Shown here: in pieces, positions 26,560-37,018 of the stretch
How positions within the stretch are numbered: the first letter of the stretch is position 1
Layout: each line of letters starts with the position of its first letter
DNA from: Herbaspirillum sp. SJZ106
Lineage (GTDB): Bacteria > Pseudomonadota > Gammaproteobacteria > Burkholderiales > Burkholderiaceae_D
Length of the DNA stretch: 64,000 nucleotides
Reading direction: 5' to 3'
Assembly: GCF_006715495.1 (NCBI RefSeq)
Contig: NZ_VFNI01000003.1
Span: 186,001 to 250,000 of the forward strand
Notes under the pieces: generated by a model
The model's input: only the letters and a program-made list of their open reading frames with translations
Databases searched by the model: none
What the model was told of the DNA's origin: nothing
Program-made: the position numbers and the translations under genes

Positions 26560-28025
26560 TGCGGTTCGCATTCAATCAGATGCTGGAGTGGATCCGCGCC
26601 GCCGAGGCGGCCGCTTCCGCGCACCATGTGCCGGCAGTGGCCAATGCCCCGGCCGGCGCGCTGGAACTCAACGACGTGGTCACCGACAGCCGCGCGGTCA
26701 AGCCCGGCAACGTGTTCGTCGCGCTGCGCGGCGAGCGTTTCGACGCCCATGATTTCCTCGATGCCGTGGTCGCGCAAGGCGCCGCCGCCGTGGTGGTCGA
26801 GCGCGTGCCGCCGGGTTTGTCGGTGCCGGCCATCGTGGTTCCGGATACGCGCGCGGCGCTGGGCCAGATCGCCCACGGCTGGCGTTCCTTGTATAAGGTG
26901 CCGGTGATCGGCGTGACCGGCAGCAACGGCAAGACCACGGTCAAGGAAATGATCGCCTCCATCCTGGCCGCCGCCTTTGGCGAGGACGGCTACCTGGCTA
27001 CGCGCGGCAACTTCAACAACGAGGTCGGCGTGCCGCTGACGCTGTTCCGCCTGGCGCCGCCGCATCGCGCGGCCGTCATCGAGATGGGGATGAACCATCC
27101 GGGCGAGATCGCCGTCTTGTCGCGCATCGCGCAACCGACGCTGGGCCTGGTCAACAACGCCCAGCGCGAGCACCAGGAATTCATGGCCACGGTCGAGGCC
27201 GTGGCGCGCGAGAACGGCGCGGTGATCCGCCATTTGCCGGCCGACGGCGTGGCGGTGTTCCCGGCCGACGACGATTTCACGCCGCTGTGGCGCGAAGAAG
27301 CCGGCGCCCGTCGCGTGCTGACCTTCGGCTTGAGCCAGACCGCCGATGTCGGCGCCGTCTACCAACCCAGCGCCTTCGGCAGCACGCTGCAGGTGACGGT
27401 CAAGGACATCGCGGCGGCGCCGGCGCACTTCAAGGTGGAGCTGGCCGCGGTCGGCGAACACAATGTGCGCAACGCGCTGGCGGCGGCGGCTTGCGCGCTG
27501 GGTGCGGGCATCCCGGTGGATGCCGTGGCGCGCGGGCTGGAAAGCTTCGCTCCCGTCAACGGGCGCCTGCAGCGCAAGACTGCCAAAAGCGGCGCGCTGG
27601 TGATCGACGACACCTACAACGCCAATCCGGATTCGGTGCGCGCCGCCATCGATGTGCTGGCCGGCATCGACGGGCCGCGCGTGCTGGTGCTGGGCGACAT
27701 GGGCGAGGTCGGCGACCAGGGGCCGCAATTCCACCGCGAGATCGGCGCCTATGCGAAGAGCCGCGGCATCGCCCGCCTGTTCGGCCTGGGCGAACTGATG
27801 CGCCACGCGGTGCAGGCATATCAGGAGACACCGGGCGAAGCGACGGCGCAGGCCGTGCACTACGCTGACATCGATGCGCTCAATACTGCGGTCGATCAAG
27901 CCGCGCTGCAAGGACTGGGCGCGAGCATTTTGGTAAAAGGTTCACGCTTCATGAAGATGGAGCGAGTTGTACAGCATCTGGTCAACGTTGAATCCGTCAC
28001 GCAACATCAACAGGAGGCCCATTAG
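26556..28025 (+). CDS. murF: UDP-MurNAc-pentapeptide synthetase MurF
   Basis: 489 residues. N-terminal domain with [30 protein letters not shown] loop [14 protein letters not shown] (about 121-134), [11 protein letters not shown], and [18 protein letters not shown] in the C-terminal domain. It adds D-Ala-D-Ala to UDP-MurNAc-tripeptide. The start may be either Met of ATGATG at 26556. It ends two bases before the mraY start. Confidence 0.97.
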   Translation: MMRFAFNQMLEWIRAAEAAASAHHVPAVANAPAGALELNDVVTDSRAVKPGNVFVALRGERFDAHDFLDAVVAQGAAAVVVERVPPGLSVPAIVVPDTRAALGQIAHGWRSLYKVPVIGVTGSNGKTTVKEMIASILAAAFGEDGYLATRGNFNNEVGVPLTLFRLAPPHRAAVIEMGMNHPGEIAVLSRIAQPTLGLVNNAQREHQEFMATVEAVARENGAVIRHLPADGVAVFPADDDFTPLWREEAGARRVLTFGLSQTADVGAVYQPSAFGSTLQVTVKDIAAAPAHFKVELAAVGEHNVRNALAAAACALGAGIPVDAVARGLESFAPVNGRLQRKTAKSGALVIDDTYNANPDSVRAAIDVLAGIDGPRVLVLGDMGEVGDQGPQFHREIGAYAKSRGIARLFGLGELMRHAVQAYQETPGEATAQAVHYADIDALNTAVDQAALQGLGASILVKGSRFMKMERVVQHLVNVESVTQHQQEAH

Positions 28026-28026
28026 C

Positions 28027-29196
28027 ATGCTGGTCTGGCTCGCTCAGAATTTTCAACAGGATTTCGGCTTCTTGCGCCTGTTCAGTTTCATTACTTTCCG
28101 CGCGGTGTTCGCTACGCTGACGGCCTTGCTGATCGGCATGATCGCCGGTCCGGCGGTGATCCGCATGTTGACGCGCATGAAGGTCGGCCAGGCGGTGCGC
28201 ACCGATGGCCCGCAGACCCACCTGATCAAGTCCGGCACCCCGACCATGGGCGGCGTGCTGATCCTGATCGGCATCGGCGTCTCGACCCTGTTGTGGGCCG
28301 ACCTGTCCAACCGTTTCGTCTGGATCGTGCTGATCGTCACGCTTGGCTTCGGCGCCATCGGCTGGGTCGACGACTACCGCAAGGTGGTGTACCGCGACCC
28401 GCAAGGCATGCGCTCGCGCGAAAAGTATTTCTGGCAATCGCTGATCGGCCTGGTGGCGGCGTTCTACCTGGCGTTCTCGGTGTCCGAAGTGAGCAACATG
28501 AAGGTGCTCGAACTGTTCGTGGCCTGGGTGCAGTCCGGCTTCAGCCTGGACCTGCCGCCCAAGGCCGACCTGATTGTGCCGTTCTTCAAGAGCGTGAGCT
28601 ATCCGCTGGGCGTGTGGGGCTTCATCGCGCTGACCTATTTCGTCATCGTCGGCACCAGCAACGCGGTCAACCTGACCGACGGCCTGGATGGCCTGGCCAT
28701 CATGCCGACCGTGCTGGTGGGCGCCGCGCTGGGCTTGTTCGCCTACCTGACCGGCAGCGCCAACTACGCCAAATACCTGTTCATCCCGCACATCCCCGGC
28801 GCCGGCGAATTGCTGATCTTCTGCGGCGCCATGGGCGGCGCCGGCCTGGCCTTCCTCTGGTACAACGCTTACCCGGCGCAGGTGTTCATGGGCGACGTCG
28901 GCGCGCTGGCGCTGGGCGGCGCGCTGGGCACCATTGCCGTGATCGTGCGCCAGGAGATCGTGCTGTTCATCATGGGCGGCATCTTCGTGGTGGAAACGCT
29001 GTCGGTGATGATCCAGGTGGCCTATTTCAAGTACACCAAGAAACGTTTCGGCGCCGGCCGCCGCGTGTTGCTGATGGCGCCGTTGCACCATCACTACGAA
29101 CAGAAGGGCTGGAAGGAAACCCAGGTGGTGGTGCGGTTCTGGATCATCACCATGATGCTGGTGCTGGTGGGCCTGTCGACGCTGAAGCTGCGTTGA
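28027..29196 (+). CDS. mraY: Phospho-MurNAc-pentapeptide translocase MraY
   Basis: 389 residues from ATG 28027; AGGAGG about ten bases upstream lies within the end of murF. A polytopic membrane protein of about ten helices. Catalytic motifs: [14 protein letters not shown] with the Asp pair (about 110-123), [17 protein letters not shown], and the C-terminal [12 protein letters not shown] with the triple His. It makes lipid I on the inner membrane from UDP-MurNAc-pentapeptide. The 86 bp that follow hold a small GGGCGC/GCGCCC hairpin (29211-29225) before murD. Confidence 0.97.
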   Translation: MLVWLAQNFQQDFGFLRLFSFITFRAVFATLTALLIGMIAGPAVIRMLTRMKVGQAVRTDGPQTHLIKSGTPTMGGVLILIGIGVSTLLWADLSNRFVWIVLIVTLGFGAIGWVDDYRKVVYRDPQGMRSREKYFWQSLIGLVAAFYLAFSVSEVSNMKVLELFVAWVQSGFSLDLPPKADLIVPFFKSVSYPLGVWGFIALTYFVIVGTSNAVNLTDGLDGLAIMPTVLVGAALGLFAYLTGSANYAKYLFIPHIPGAGELLIFCGAMGGAGLAFLWYNAYPAQVFMGDVGALALGGALGTIAVIVRQEIVLFIMGGIFVVETLSVMIQVAYFKYTKKRFGAGRRVLLMAPLHHHYEQKGWKETQVVVRFWIITMMLVLVGLSTLKLR

Positions 29197-29282
29197 GTGG
29201 AGTGAAGATGGGGCGCACGGCGCCCTTGGCGGTTCAATGAAGTGATCGATGAGATCGAAGTGAAAGAAGTGGGCAGCAAACG

Positions 29283-31334
29283 ATGAATTACTCGGGCAAA
29301 CACGTACTGGTGCTCGGACTCGGCGAGTCCGGCCTGGCCATGGCGCGGTGGCTGGTCTACTGCGGCGCCGGCGTGCGCGTGGCCGATACGCGCGGGGAGG
29401 CGGCATTGGCCGAACGCCTGGCCGCCCTGCGCGCCGACGCGCCCGATGCCCAAGCCGTGCTGGGCCGCCCGTTGTCGCCCGAACTGCTGGACGGCGTGGA
29501 TTTCGTCGCCGTCAGCCCCGGCCTGGCGCCGAACGGCGAACTGGCGCCGCTGATGCCGGCCATCGCCGAGCGCGGCCTGCCGTTGTGGGGCGAGATCGAA
29601 TTGTTCGCCCAGGCGCTGGCCGCCTTGCGCGAAGAAACACTGTATAAGCCCAAGGTGCTGGCCATCACCGGCACCAACGGTAAGACCACCGTGACCAGCC
29701 TGACCGGCATGCTGTGCCAGCGCGCCGGCCTGTCGGTGCGGGTGGCGGGCAATATCAGCCCGGCCGCGCTGGACGTGCTGCGCGAAGCGGTGATCAAGGA
29801 CAAGGTATTCCTGGCCGAACTGGCTGAGCAGGATGCCATCGCCGCCGCCGAAGCGGCACGGCAGGCCGAGTTGGCCGAGGTGGCTGCTCAGGAAGAGGCA
29901 GAGGCTGCCGAAGCTGCCCGGCGCAAGCAGGCCGAGGCGCGCATCGAAGACGCTGCGGCCAGCTCGGCCCCGGCTCCGGCTCCGGCTTCAGAAGCAACTC
30001 CGGAAGCAGCGTCGCCGGCCGCCAACGATGCGCAAATGGACATGGACATGCTGCCGCAGGATGGGCAGTCGGATGCGCCTGAACCGGCTGCCGCACAAGC
30101 GCTGCACGAAGAACAGGATACGCCCGCCACCGAAATCGGCGCGGGCGTCGAGCACCTGTCGTCGGAAGCCGCCAATGCCGGACAATCCGCAGACGCCGGC
30201 TGGCAAACAGATGCCGGCGGCAATGCGGCCGAGGCGATGAACCTGGACGATTTCATGGCGGTGTCGCGCACGGCCGAAGAGCATGCGCTGGCCGAAGTGC
30301 CGCCGCCTCCGCCGCCGGAACCGACCTACCGCGGCTCGATGCCGCAGGCCTGGGTGCTGGAGCTGTCTAGCTTCCAGCTGCATACCACGCACAGCCTGCA
30401 GGCCGATGCCGCCACCGTGCTCAACCTCACGCAAGACCATCTCGACTGGCACGGCAGCATGCAGGCCTATGCCGCCGACAAGGCGCGCATCTTCGGTGCG
30501 CACACCGTGCGCGTGCTCAACCGCGACGATGCGCTGGTGATGCAGATGGCCGATGCCGGCGCGCCGGTTTCTTCATTTGGGCTGGATGAGCCGTCCGCGC
30601 CGGACAGCTTCGGGCTGATCAACGACAACGGCATGCTGTGGCTGGCCAATGCCTTCGTGCATGAGGACGACGAGCAGCCGGAAGGCAAGCGCCGCCGCAA
30701 GCAAAAGGAACTGGCGCCGCCGCCGGTGACGCTCAAGCGCCTGATGCCGGCCGACGCGCTCAAGATCCGCGGCGCGCACAATGCGATGAACGCGCTGGCC
30801 GCGCTGGCCCTGTGCCGCGCCGTCGATTTGCCGATGGCTCCGCTGTTGCATGGCTTGCGCGACTACACGGGCGAACCGCATCGGGTGGAACTGGTGGCGG
30901 TGGTGCAGGAGGTCGAGTATTACGACGACAGCAAGGGCACCAACGTTGGCGCCACGGTGGCGGCCTTGAACGGGCTGGGCCTGGGCGGCCGCCCCAACCG
31001 CATCCTGCTGATCGCCGGCGGCGACGGCAAGGGCCAGGATTTCTCGCCGCTGGCGCTGCCGGTGGAGAAATACGGCCGCGCGGTGTTCCTGATCGGGCGC
31101 GACGGCCCGGCCGTGCGCGCGGCGCTGGCCGACACCGGCGTCGAATTGATCGATTGCGCGACCCTGGAAGAGGCTGTGCAAAAGGCGGGCGATATGGCGC
31201 GCGCGGGCGAGATCGTCCTGCTCTCGCCGGCCTGCGCCAGCCTGGATATGTTCCGCAACTACGCGCACCGGGCCGAAGTCTTCGTGGACTCGGTGCGTGA
31301 ACTGGCGCTGTCGCGCGGCGAGGTGATCGCATGA
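29283..31334 (+). CDS. murD: MurD (UDP-MurNAc-L-Ala:D-Glu ligase) with a large low-complexity insertion
   Basis: 683 residues, where MurD is usually 430-500. N-terminal [18 protein letters not shown] loop [14 protein letters not shown] (about 126-139), then [14 protein letters not shown] (about 153-166). An insertion of about 180 residues (171-350) follows: an Ala/Glu helix-like stretch, an acidic Ala/Pro/Gln part and six prolines. The enzyme resumes with [18 protein letters not shown], the Lys of [21 protein letters not shown], and [11 protein letters not shown] and [12 protein letters not shown] in the C-terminal domain. A second short insertion (about 461-480) is Lys/Arg-rich. All catalytic blocks are intact, so activity is expected. 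The frame is open throughout, so this is not a frameshift artefact. The stop overlaps ftsW by ATGA. Confidence 0.95.
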   Translation: MNYSGKHVLVLGLGESGLAMARWLVYCGAGVRVADTRGEAALAERLAALRADAPDAQAVLGRPLSPELLDGVDFVAVSPGLAPNGELAPLMPAIAERGLPLWGEIELFAQALAALREETLYKPKVLAITGTNGKTTVTSLTGMLCQRAGLSVRVAGNISPAALDVLREAVIKDKVFLAELAEQDAIAAAEAARQAELAEVAAQEEAEAAEAARRKQAEARIEDAAASSAPAPAPASEATPEAASPAANDAQMDMDMLPQDGQSDAPEPAAAQALHEEQDTPATEIGAGVEHLSSEAANAGQSADAGWQTDAGGNAAEAMNLDDFMAVSRTAEEHALAEVPPPPPPEPTYRGSMPQAWVLELSSFQLHTTHSLQADAATVLNLTQDHLDWHGSMQAYAADKARIFGAHTVRVLNRDDALVMQMADAGAPVSSFGLDEPSAPDSFGLINDNGMLWLANAFVHEDDEQPEGKRRRKQKELAPPPVTLKRLMPADALKIRGAHNAMNALAALALCRAVDLPMAPLLHGLRDYTGEPHRVELVAVVQEVEYYDDSKGTNVGATVAALNGLGLGGRPNRILLIAGGDGKGQDFSPLALPVEKYGRAVFLIGRDGPAVRAALADTGVELIDCATLEEAVQKAGDMARAGEIVLLSPACASLDMFRNYAHRAEVFVDSVRELALSRGEVIA

Positions 31335-32605
31335 AGCTCGGACTGTCGTCACTGCGTGGATTGCTGGGCAGCGTGAAGGAAGCTGCGCCGGCTGCCGCCG
31401 GCCGCCTCAAGGGCGGCGCGGGCGGCATCGGCGTACGTGGCGGCAGTGTCGGCTTCGAGCAGCGCTCGCGCATGATGGAGTACGACCAGCCGCTGATCTG
31501 GGTAGTGCTGCTGCTGATGCTGTTCGGCATGGTGATGGTGTATTCGGCCTCGGTGGCGCTGCCCGATTCGCCCAAGTACGCCGCCTATTCGAATTACCAC
31601 TTCCTGGTGCGCCAGGCGATCTTCATCGTGATCTCGCTGGTGGCCGGCGCGCTGGCGTTCCGCGTGCGCATCGAGACCTGGCAGAAATGGGCGCCGTACC
31701 TGTTCGCCGGCACCCTGATCCTGCTGGTGCTGGTGCTGGTTCCGGGCGTGGGCAAGGGCGTCAACGGCGCCAAGCGCTGGTTGTCGTTCAAGGTGTTCAA
31801 CTTGCAGCCATCCGAACTGATGAAGTTGTTCATCGTGCTGTATGCGGCCGATTACACGGTGCGCAAGCAGGCGGTGATGCACAAGCTGGTCAAGGGTTTC
31901 GTGCCGATGGCCGCCGCCGTCGGTTTCGTCGGCCTGCTGCTGCTGCTGGAGCCCGACCTGGGCGCCTTCGGCGTGATCGTCTGCATCGCCATGGGCATCC
32001 TGTTTTTGGGCGGCATCAACGGCGTTTGGTTCGGCGGCATCAGCGCCATGCTGGGCGGCGTGTTTACCCTGGTGATCGTGACTTCGCCGTGGCGGCGCGA
32101 GCGCATCTTCGCCTACCTCAATCCGTGGGAAGAAGAAAACGCGCTGGGCAAGGCTTACCAGCTGTCGCATTCGCTGATCGCCTTCGGCCGCGGCGAGCTG
32201 TTTGGCGTGGGCCTGGGCAGCAGCGTGGAGAAACTGCATTACCTGCCGGAAGCGCATACCGACTTCCTGCTGGCGGTGATCGGCGAGGAACTCGGTTTCG
32301 CCGGCGTGCTGGTGGTGGTGCTGCTGTTCTACTGGCTGGTCAAGCATGCCTTCGAGATCGGCCGCCAGGCCATCGCGCTGGACCTGACGTTCGCCGGCCT
32401 GGTGGCCAAGGGCATCGGCATCTGGCTGGGCGTGCAGGCTTTCATCAACATGGGCGTGAACCTGGGCCTGTTGCCGACCAAGGGCCTGACATTGCCGCTG
32501 ATGAGTTACGGCGGTTCGGGCGTGCTGCTGAACTGCGTGGGCCTGGCGATCCTGTTGCGCATCGATTACGAGAACCGGGTGCTGATGCGGGGAGGGCGCT
32601 TATGA
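31331..32605 (+). CDS. ftsW: Septal peptidoglycan glycosyltransferase FtsW
   Basis: 424 residues; SEDS family with about ten membrane helices. The N-terminal cytoplasmic tail is long (about 50 residues, Gly-rich). Signature [26 protein letters not shown] C-terminal motif is present (about 376-397), as is [26 protein letters not shown] (about 139-164). It polymerises lipid II at the septum with FtsI. Starts by ATGA overlap with murD and overlaps murG. Confidence 0.97.
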   Translation: MKLGLSSLRGLLGSVKEAAPAAAGRLKGGAGGIGVRGGSVGFEQRSRMMEYDQPLIWVVLLLMLFGMVMVYSASVALPDSPKYAAYSNYHFLVRQAIFIVISLVAGALAFRVRIETWQKWAPYLFAGTLILLVLVLVPGVGKGVNGAKRWLSFKVFNLQPSELMKLFIVLYAADYTVRKQAVMHKLVKGFVPMAAAVGFVGLLLLLEPDLGAFGVIVCIAMGILFLGGINGVWFGGISAMLGGVFTLVIVTSPWRRERIFAYLNPWEEENALGKAYQLSHSLIAFGRGELFGVGLGSSVEKLHYLPEAHTDFLLAVIGEELGFAGVLVVVLLFYWLVKHAFEIGRQAIALDLTFAGLVAKGIGIWLGVQAFINMGVNLGLLPTKGLTLPLMSYGGSGVLLNCVGLAILLRIDYENRVLMRGGRL

Positions 32606-33684
32606 GCACACCCCGCAGACTGCTGATCATGGCGGCCGGCACCGGCGGCCATATCTTCCCGGGACTGGCGATCGCCGACACCATGCGCGCGCGCGGCTGG
32701 CAGGTGAGCTGGCTGGGCACCTCGCACGGCATGGAGCGCGACCTGGTGCCGCGCCACGGCGTCGAGATGGACACCATCGTGTTCGCCGGCCTGCGCGGCA
32801 AGGGGCTGATGCATACGGTCAAGGGCGCGTGGCGCATGGCGGCCAGCTTCTTCAGCTGCTTCGCCATCCTCGGCCGCCGCCGTCCGGACGTGGTGCTGGG
32901 CATGGGCGGTTATGTGACGGTGCCGGGCGGCGCCATGGCGCGCCTGCGCGGCAAGCCGCTGGTGCTGGTCAATGCCGATGCGGCGCTGCTGCTGTCGAAC
33001 AAGACGCTTACGCCCCTGGCCGACCGCGTGCTGTTTGGCTTCCCGGCCGACTTCGGCCGCGCCGCCGGCAAGGCCGAGGTCACCGGCAACCCGGTGCGCA
33101 AGGAAATCATCGCGCTGCCGCGGCCGGCCGAGCGTTACGCCAGCCACAGCGGCCCGCTGAAGATCCTGGTGGTGGGCGGCAGCCTGGGCGCCAAGGTGTT
33201 GAACGACAACGTGCCGGCTGCGCTGGCCAAGTTGCCGCCGGAGCAGCGTCCGCAGGTCACGCACCAGTCGGGCAAGCAGCATATCGCCGCTTTGCGTGCC
33301 GCGTATGAGCAGGCCGGGGTGCGGGCCGAAGTGGTCGACTTCATCGACGACATGCCGCGCCGCTATGCCGAGGCCGACCTGGTGATCTGCCGCGCCGGCG
33401 CCATCACGGTGTCGGAACTGACGGCGGCCGGCGTGGCGAGCGTGCTGGTGCCGCTGGCGGTGTCGACCACCTCGCACCAGATCGACAACGCCAAATGGAT
33501 GGCGCAGAACCGCGCGGCGATTCACCTGCCGCAACGCGAACTCACGGCCGACGCGCTGGCGGGTTTGCTGCAGAAACTGGACCGCGCTGCATGCCATGAA
33601 ATGGCGCAGGCGGCGTACGAACAAGGCCGGCGCGACGCCAACGAGGCGATCGCGCGCGTGCTGGAAGGGCTGGTAACACCATGA
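32602..33684 (+). CDS. murG: UDP-GlcNAc:lipid I N-acetylglucosaminyltransferase MurG
   Basis: 360 residues from ATG 32602, overlapping the ftsW stop and preceded by GGGGAGGG. The glycine-rich [16 protein letters not shown] (about 11-26), [15 protein letters not shown] and [24 protein letters not shown] are MurG motifs. It is peripheral on the inner membrane and converts lipid I to lipid II. Its TGA lies in an ATGA with the ATG at 33681, which opens the short MurC-like frame and not the full murC. Confidence 0.97.
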   Translation: MSTPRRLLIMAAGTGGHIFPGLAIADTMRARGWQVSWLGTSHGMERDLVPRHGVEMDTIVFAGLRGKGLMHTVKGAWRMAASFFSCFAILGRRRPDVVLGMGGYVTVPGGAMARLRGKPLVLVNADAALLLSNKTLTPLADRVLFGFPADFGRAAGKAEVTGNPVRKEIIALPRPAERYASHSGPLKILVVGGSLGAKVLNDNVPAALAKLPPEQRPQVTHQSGKQHIAALRAAYEQAGVRAEVVDFIDDMPRRYAEADLVICRAGAITVSELTAAGVASVLVPLAVSTTSHQIDNAKWMAQNRAAIHLPQRELTADALAGLLQKLDRAACHEMAQAAYEQGRRDANEAIARVLEGLVTP

Positions 33685-33785
33685 AGCATCGCGTCAAGAA
33701 TATTCACTTTGTCGGCATCGGTGCTGAGCCGCGCGGCCGCGCGGCGCTTTTTAGTTTTGGGCATAGCCGGTCCGCCAGCGAGTAA
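33681..33785 (+). pseudogene. Short frame repeating the MurC N-terminus (truncated duplicate or leader peptide)
   Basis: 34 residues. The first 14 ([14 protein letters not shown]) are identical to the start of MurC at 33791, but nine of the 42 bases differ, all synonymously. After that the frame diverges ([20 protein letters not shown]) and stops at TAA, five bases before the real murC ATG. Its ATG overlaps the murG stop as ATGA, the position where murC would normally begin. Inside it lies an 18-bp perfect palindrome followed by a T-run. It could be a scar of a 5' duplication or a translated leader controlling murC; the sequence alone does not decide. Confidence 0.7.
33728..33758 (+). terminator. 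Terminator-like hairpin between murG and murC (possible attenuator)
   Basis: GCCGCGCGGCCGCGCGGC (33728-33745) is a perfect palindrome that folds to a 7-bp G/C stem with a GGCC loop. GC, TTTTT, AG and TTTT follow. It sits inside the short translated frame, so ribosomes coming from murG could prevent it folding. Confidence 0.5.
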
Positions 33786-33790
33786 AGAAC

Positions 33791-35215
33791 ATGAAACATA
33801 GAGTCAAAAATATCCATTTCGTAGGCATCGGCGGATCCGGCATGAGCGGCATCGCCGAAGTCATGCTCAACCTTGGCTACGGCGTGTCCGGCTCCGATCT
33901 GGGCAGCAATGCCGCGACCCAGCGCCTGGCGCAACTGGGCGCCAGCATCCGCTATGGCCACGCGGCCGACAACATCGACGGCGCCGACGCCATCGTCACC
34001 TCCACCGCCGTCAAGGGCGACAACCCGGAAGTGCTGGCCGCGCGCAAGAAACACATCCCCATCGTCCCGCGCGCGGTGATGCTGGGCGAACTGATGCGCC
34101 TGAAGAAGGGCATCGCCATCGCCGGCACCCACGGCAAGACCACCACCACCAGCCTGGTGGCCAGCGTGCTGGCGCAGGGCGGTCTGGACCCGACCTTCGT
34201 CATCGGCGGCCGGCTGACCTCGGCCGGCGCCAACGCCAAGCTGGGCACCGGCGAATTCATCGTGGCCGAGGCCGACGAGTCGGATGCCTCGTTCCTGAAC
34301 CTGACGCCGGTGATCGAGGTGATCACCAACATCGACGCCGACCACATGGAGACCTACAACCATGATTTCGCGCGCCTGAAGCAGGCCTTTGTCGAGTTCA
34401 CCCAGCGCCTGCCGTTCTACGGCGTCGCCGTGCTGTGCCTGGACGATGCGCACGTGCGCGAGATCATGCCGATGGTGTCCAAGCCGATCCTGACTTATGG
34501 CTTCCATGAAGATGCCGACGTGCGCGCCATCGATGCCCGCGCGGTCGAAGGTCACATGGAATTCACGGTGGTCCAGGACGGCTACGCGCCGATGCAGGTG
34601 AGCCTGAACCAGCCCGGCATGCACAACGTGCAGAACGCCTGCGCGGCCATCGCCATCGCGCGCGAGCTGGATGTGGACGACGCCGCCACGCAAAAGGCGC
34701 TGACCGAATTCAACGGCGTCGGGCGCCGCTTCACCCGCTACGGCGAGGTGCCGCTGTTCGATGCCGAGGGCAAGCCGGCCGGCCATTTCACCCTGGTCGA
34801 CGATTACGGCCACCACCCGGTCGAGACCGCCGCCACGATTGCCGCCGCGCGCGGCGCGTATCCCGGCCGCCGGCTGGTGCTGGCGTTCCAGCCGCACCGC
34901 TACACCCGTACGCGCGACCTGTTCGAGGATTTCGTCAAGGTGCTGTCGCAGCCCGACGTGCTGGTATTGGCCGAAGTCTACGCGGCCGGCGAAGCGCCCA
35001 TCGTGGCGGCCGACGGCCGTTCGCTGGCGCATGCCTTGCGCGCGGCCGGCAAGGTCGAGCCGGTATTCGTCGACGACATCGCCGACATGCCCGACACCAT
35101 CAGGAATGTGGTGCGCGACGGCGACGTGGTAATGACCATGGGCGCCGGTTCGATTTCCGCGGTACCTGGCCGCCTGACGGCAACGGCAACTGAAAAGAGC
35201 GAGGCAAGCGCATGA
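33791..35215 (+). CDS. murC: UDP-N-acetylmuramate:L-alanine ligase MurC
   Basis: 474 residues from ATG 33791, preceded by TAAAGAAC. N-terminal [18 protein letters not shown] (about 8-25), ATP loop [18 protein letters not shown] (about 109-126), [22 protein letters not shown], the C-terminal [15 protein letters not shown] and [16 protein letters not shown]. It attaches L-Ala to UDP-MurNAc, the first step of the stem peptide. The first codons (AAA, AGA, AAA, GTA) are A/T-rich and unlike the rest of the gene. It overlaps ddlB by ATGA. Confidence 0.97.
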   Translation: MKHRVKNIHFVGIGGSGMSGIAEVMLNLGYGVSGSDLGSNAATQRLAQLGASIRYGHAADNIDGADAIVTSTAVKGDNPEVLAARKKHIPIVPRAVMLGELMRLKKGIAIAGTHGKTTTTSLVASVLAQGGLDPTFVIGGRLTSAGANAKLGTGEFIVAEADESDASFLNLTPVIEVITNIDADHMETYNHDFARLKQAFVEFTQRLPFYGVAVLCLDDAHVREIMPMVSKPILTYGFHEDADVRAIDARAVEGHMEFTVVQDGYAPMQVSLNQPGMHNVQNACAAIAIARELDVDDAATQKALTEFNGVGRRFTRYGEVPLFDAEGKPAGHFTLVDDYGHHPVETAATIAAARGAYPGRRLVLAFQPHRYTRTRDLFEDFVKVLSQPDVLVLAEVYAAGEAPIVAADGRSLAHALRAAGKVEPVFVDDIADMPDTIRNVVRDGDVVMTMGAGSISAVPGRLTATATEKSEASA

Positions 35216-36213
35216 TCGACCAGGCCACCATCAAGGGCTTCGGCCGCGTCGGCGTACTGTTCGGCGGCCGTTCGGCCGAGCGTGAAGTGTCGAAGATGTC
35301 CGGCAGCGGCGTGCTGCAGGCGCTACTGAGCCGCGGCGTGGACGCCCATCCGTTCGACCCGGCCGAGCGCAGCCTGGGCGCGCTGGAGGCGGAGAAGTTC
35401 GACCGCGTCTTCATCGCGCTGCACGGCCGCTATGGCGAGGACGGCACGATCCAGGGCGCGCTGGAGCAGATCGGCCTGCCTTACACCGGCCCTGGCGTGA
35501 TGGCGTCGTCGATCGCCATGGACAAGGTGATGACCAAGCGCATCTGGCTGGGGCATGGCTTGCCGACGCCGCGCTTCGCTGTGCTGGACAAGGACACGCC
35601 GCGTGAAGTGCTGCGCACCGTGCCCGATGAGCTGGGTCTGCCGCTGATGCTGAAGGCGCCGCATGAGGGCTCGACCATCGGCATCGCCAAGGTCAACGGC
35701 TATTCCGACATGCAGTCGGGTTTCGAGATGTGCGCCAGATACGATGAGGTGGTGCTGGCCGAGGAGTTCATCCGCGGCCGCGAGCTGACGGTGCCGGTGA
35801 TCGGCACCGGCCGCAACGCGCGCGCCTTGCCGGTGATCGAGATTCGCGCGCCGGACGGCAATTACGACTACCAGCACAAATACTTCACCGACGACACCAA
35901 GTATCTGTGCCCGGCGCCGCTGGACGAAGCGCTGACCCGCCGCCTGCAGGAGCTGGCGGTGCAGGCCTTCCATGCGCTGGGTTGCCGCGGCTGGAGCCGG
36001 GTCGACTTCATGCTGCGCAAAAAGGACGGCCAGGCCGAGCCGTACCTGCTGGAAATCAATACTTCACCCGGCATGACCGGCCATTCGCTGGTGCCGATGG
36101 CGGCCAAGGCGGTCGGCCTGAGCTATGAGGATTTGTGCTGCGAGATCTTGCAGCTGGCGGCGCTCGACATGACGCCCTCCAAGGACTGGACGCCGCAGGC
36201 GGACGGCCACTGA
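35212..36213 (+). CDS. ddlB: D-alanine:D-alanine ligase
   Basis: 333 residues. ATP-grasp enzyme: [21 protein letters not shown] (about 12-32), [58 protein letters not shown], and the metal-binding [24 protein letters not shown] near the C-terminus. It makes the D-Ala-D-Ala used by MurF and is cytoplasmic. Translation is coupled to murC by ATGA; ftsQ starts 24 bp later. Confidence 0.97.
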   Translation: MIDQATIKGFGRVGVLFGGRSAEREVSKMSGSGVLQALLSRGVDAHPFDPAERSLGALEAEKFDRVFIALHGRYGEDGTIQGALEQIGLPYTGPGVMASSIAMDKVMTKRIWLGHGLPTPRFAVLDKDTPREVLRTVPDELGLPLMLKAPHEGSTIGIAKVNGYSDMQSGFEMCARYDEVVLAEEFIRGRELTVPVIGTGRNARALPVIEIRAPDGNYDYQHKYFTDDTKYLCPAPLDEALTRRLQELAVQAFHALGCRGWSRVDFMLRKKDGQAEPYLLEINTSPGMTGHSLVPMAAKAVGLSYEDLCCEILQLAALDMTPSKDWTPQADGH

Positions 36214-36237
36214 GGACGGATCGGAGAGCGCTGAACA

Positions 36238-37008
36238 ATGTGGCAAGACGTCAAGATGCTCAATGCGGCCAGCAGCGCGCTGCTGGCGCTGGTGGTGCTG
36301 GCCTTGCTGGCGTCGGGCCTGTGGTGGGTGGCGCAGCGGCCGATGTTTACGCTGCACACCATCCGCATCGAGAGCGCCAGCGAGTTGCCGCTGGAGAAGG
36401 TGAATGCGTTGACGGTACGGGCCACGGCGCTGCCGCGGATCCACGGCAACTTCTTCACCACCGACTTGTCGGCGGTGCGCGCGGCGTTCGAGGCGGTGCC
36501 CTGGGTGCGCCGCGCGATGGTCCGGCGCGAATGGCCGGACCGGCTGGTGGTGAAGATCGAGGAACACAAGGTCCTGGGTACCTGGGGCGAAGATGGCAGG
36601 TTGCTGTCGCAGAAGGGCGATGTCTTTACCGCCAACCTGGCGGAAGCCGAGGATGACGGCGACCTGATGGAATTCGAAGGGCCGGACGGCAGCGAGAAGC
36701 AGGTGGTGGCGCGGTTGGCGCAGTTCCGCCAGTGGTTCGCGCCGATCAGGCTGGAACCGGAGGCATTGCACCTGTCCAACCGCTATGCCTGGACGGTGCG
36801 GATGGACAACGGCATGACGGTGGAACTGGGACGCGACCAGGGCGAGGCGGTGTTGAAGGAGCGCATCGACCGGCTGGTGGCGGTGTATCCGCAGTTGATG
36901 GAAAGGTTGCAGGGCAAGATCGAAAGCGTCGACATGCGCTATCCCAACGGGATGGCGCTCAAGGCGGATGGAACGGTGCTGGCGGCATTGAACGGAAAGA
37001 AAAAATAA
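36238..37008 (+). CDS. ftsQ: Cell division protein FtsQ
   Basis: 256 residues from ATG 36238 with GGAGAG upstream. One membrane helix (about 11-32), then the POTRA domain beginning FTLHTIRIESASELPLEKVNAL (about 37-58), the VPWVRRAMVRREWPDRLVVKIEEHKVLGTWG block typical of FtsQ, and the beta domain. It recruits FtsL/FtsB and regulates septal synthesis from the periplasmic side. It ends 10 bp before ftsA. Confidence 0.95.
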   Translation: MWQDVKMLNAASSALLALVVLALLASGLWWVAQRPMFTLHTIRIESASELPLEKVNALTVRATALPRIHGNFFTTDLSAVRAAFEAVPWVRRAMVRREWPDRLVVKIEEHKVLGTWGEDGRLLSQKGDVFTANLAEAEDDGDLMEFEGPDGSEKQVVARLAQFRQWFAPIRLEPEALHLSNRYAWTVRMDNGMTVELGRDQGEAVLKERIDRLVAVYPQLMERLQGKIESVDMRYPNGMALKADGTVLAALNGKKK

Positions 37009-37018
37009 GCGGAACGAT

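Noticed and set aside
29283-31334. MurD length caused by a frameshift or gene fusion
   Set aside because: The reading frame and MurD motifs are continuous on both sides of the insertion, and the insertion has no recognisable separate domain.
33681-35215. Sequencing or assembly error creating the double murC start
   Set aside because: The two copies differ at nine synonymous sites and have different flanks, which a simple assembly duplication would not produce.
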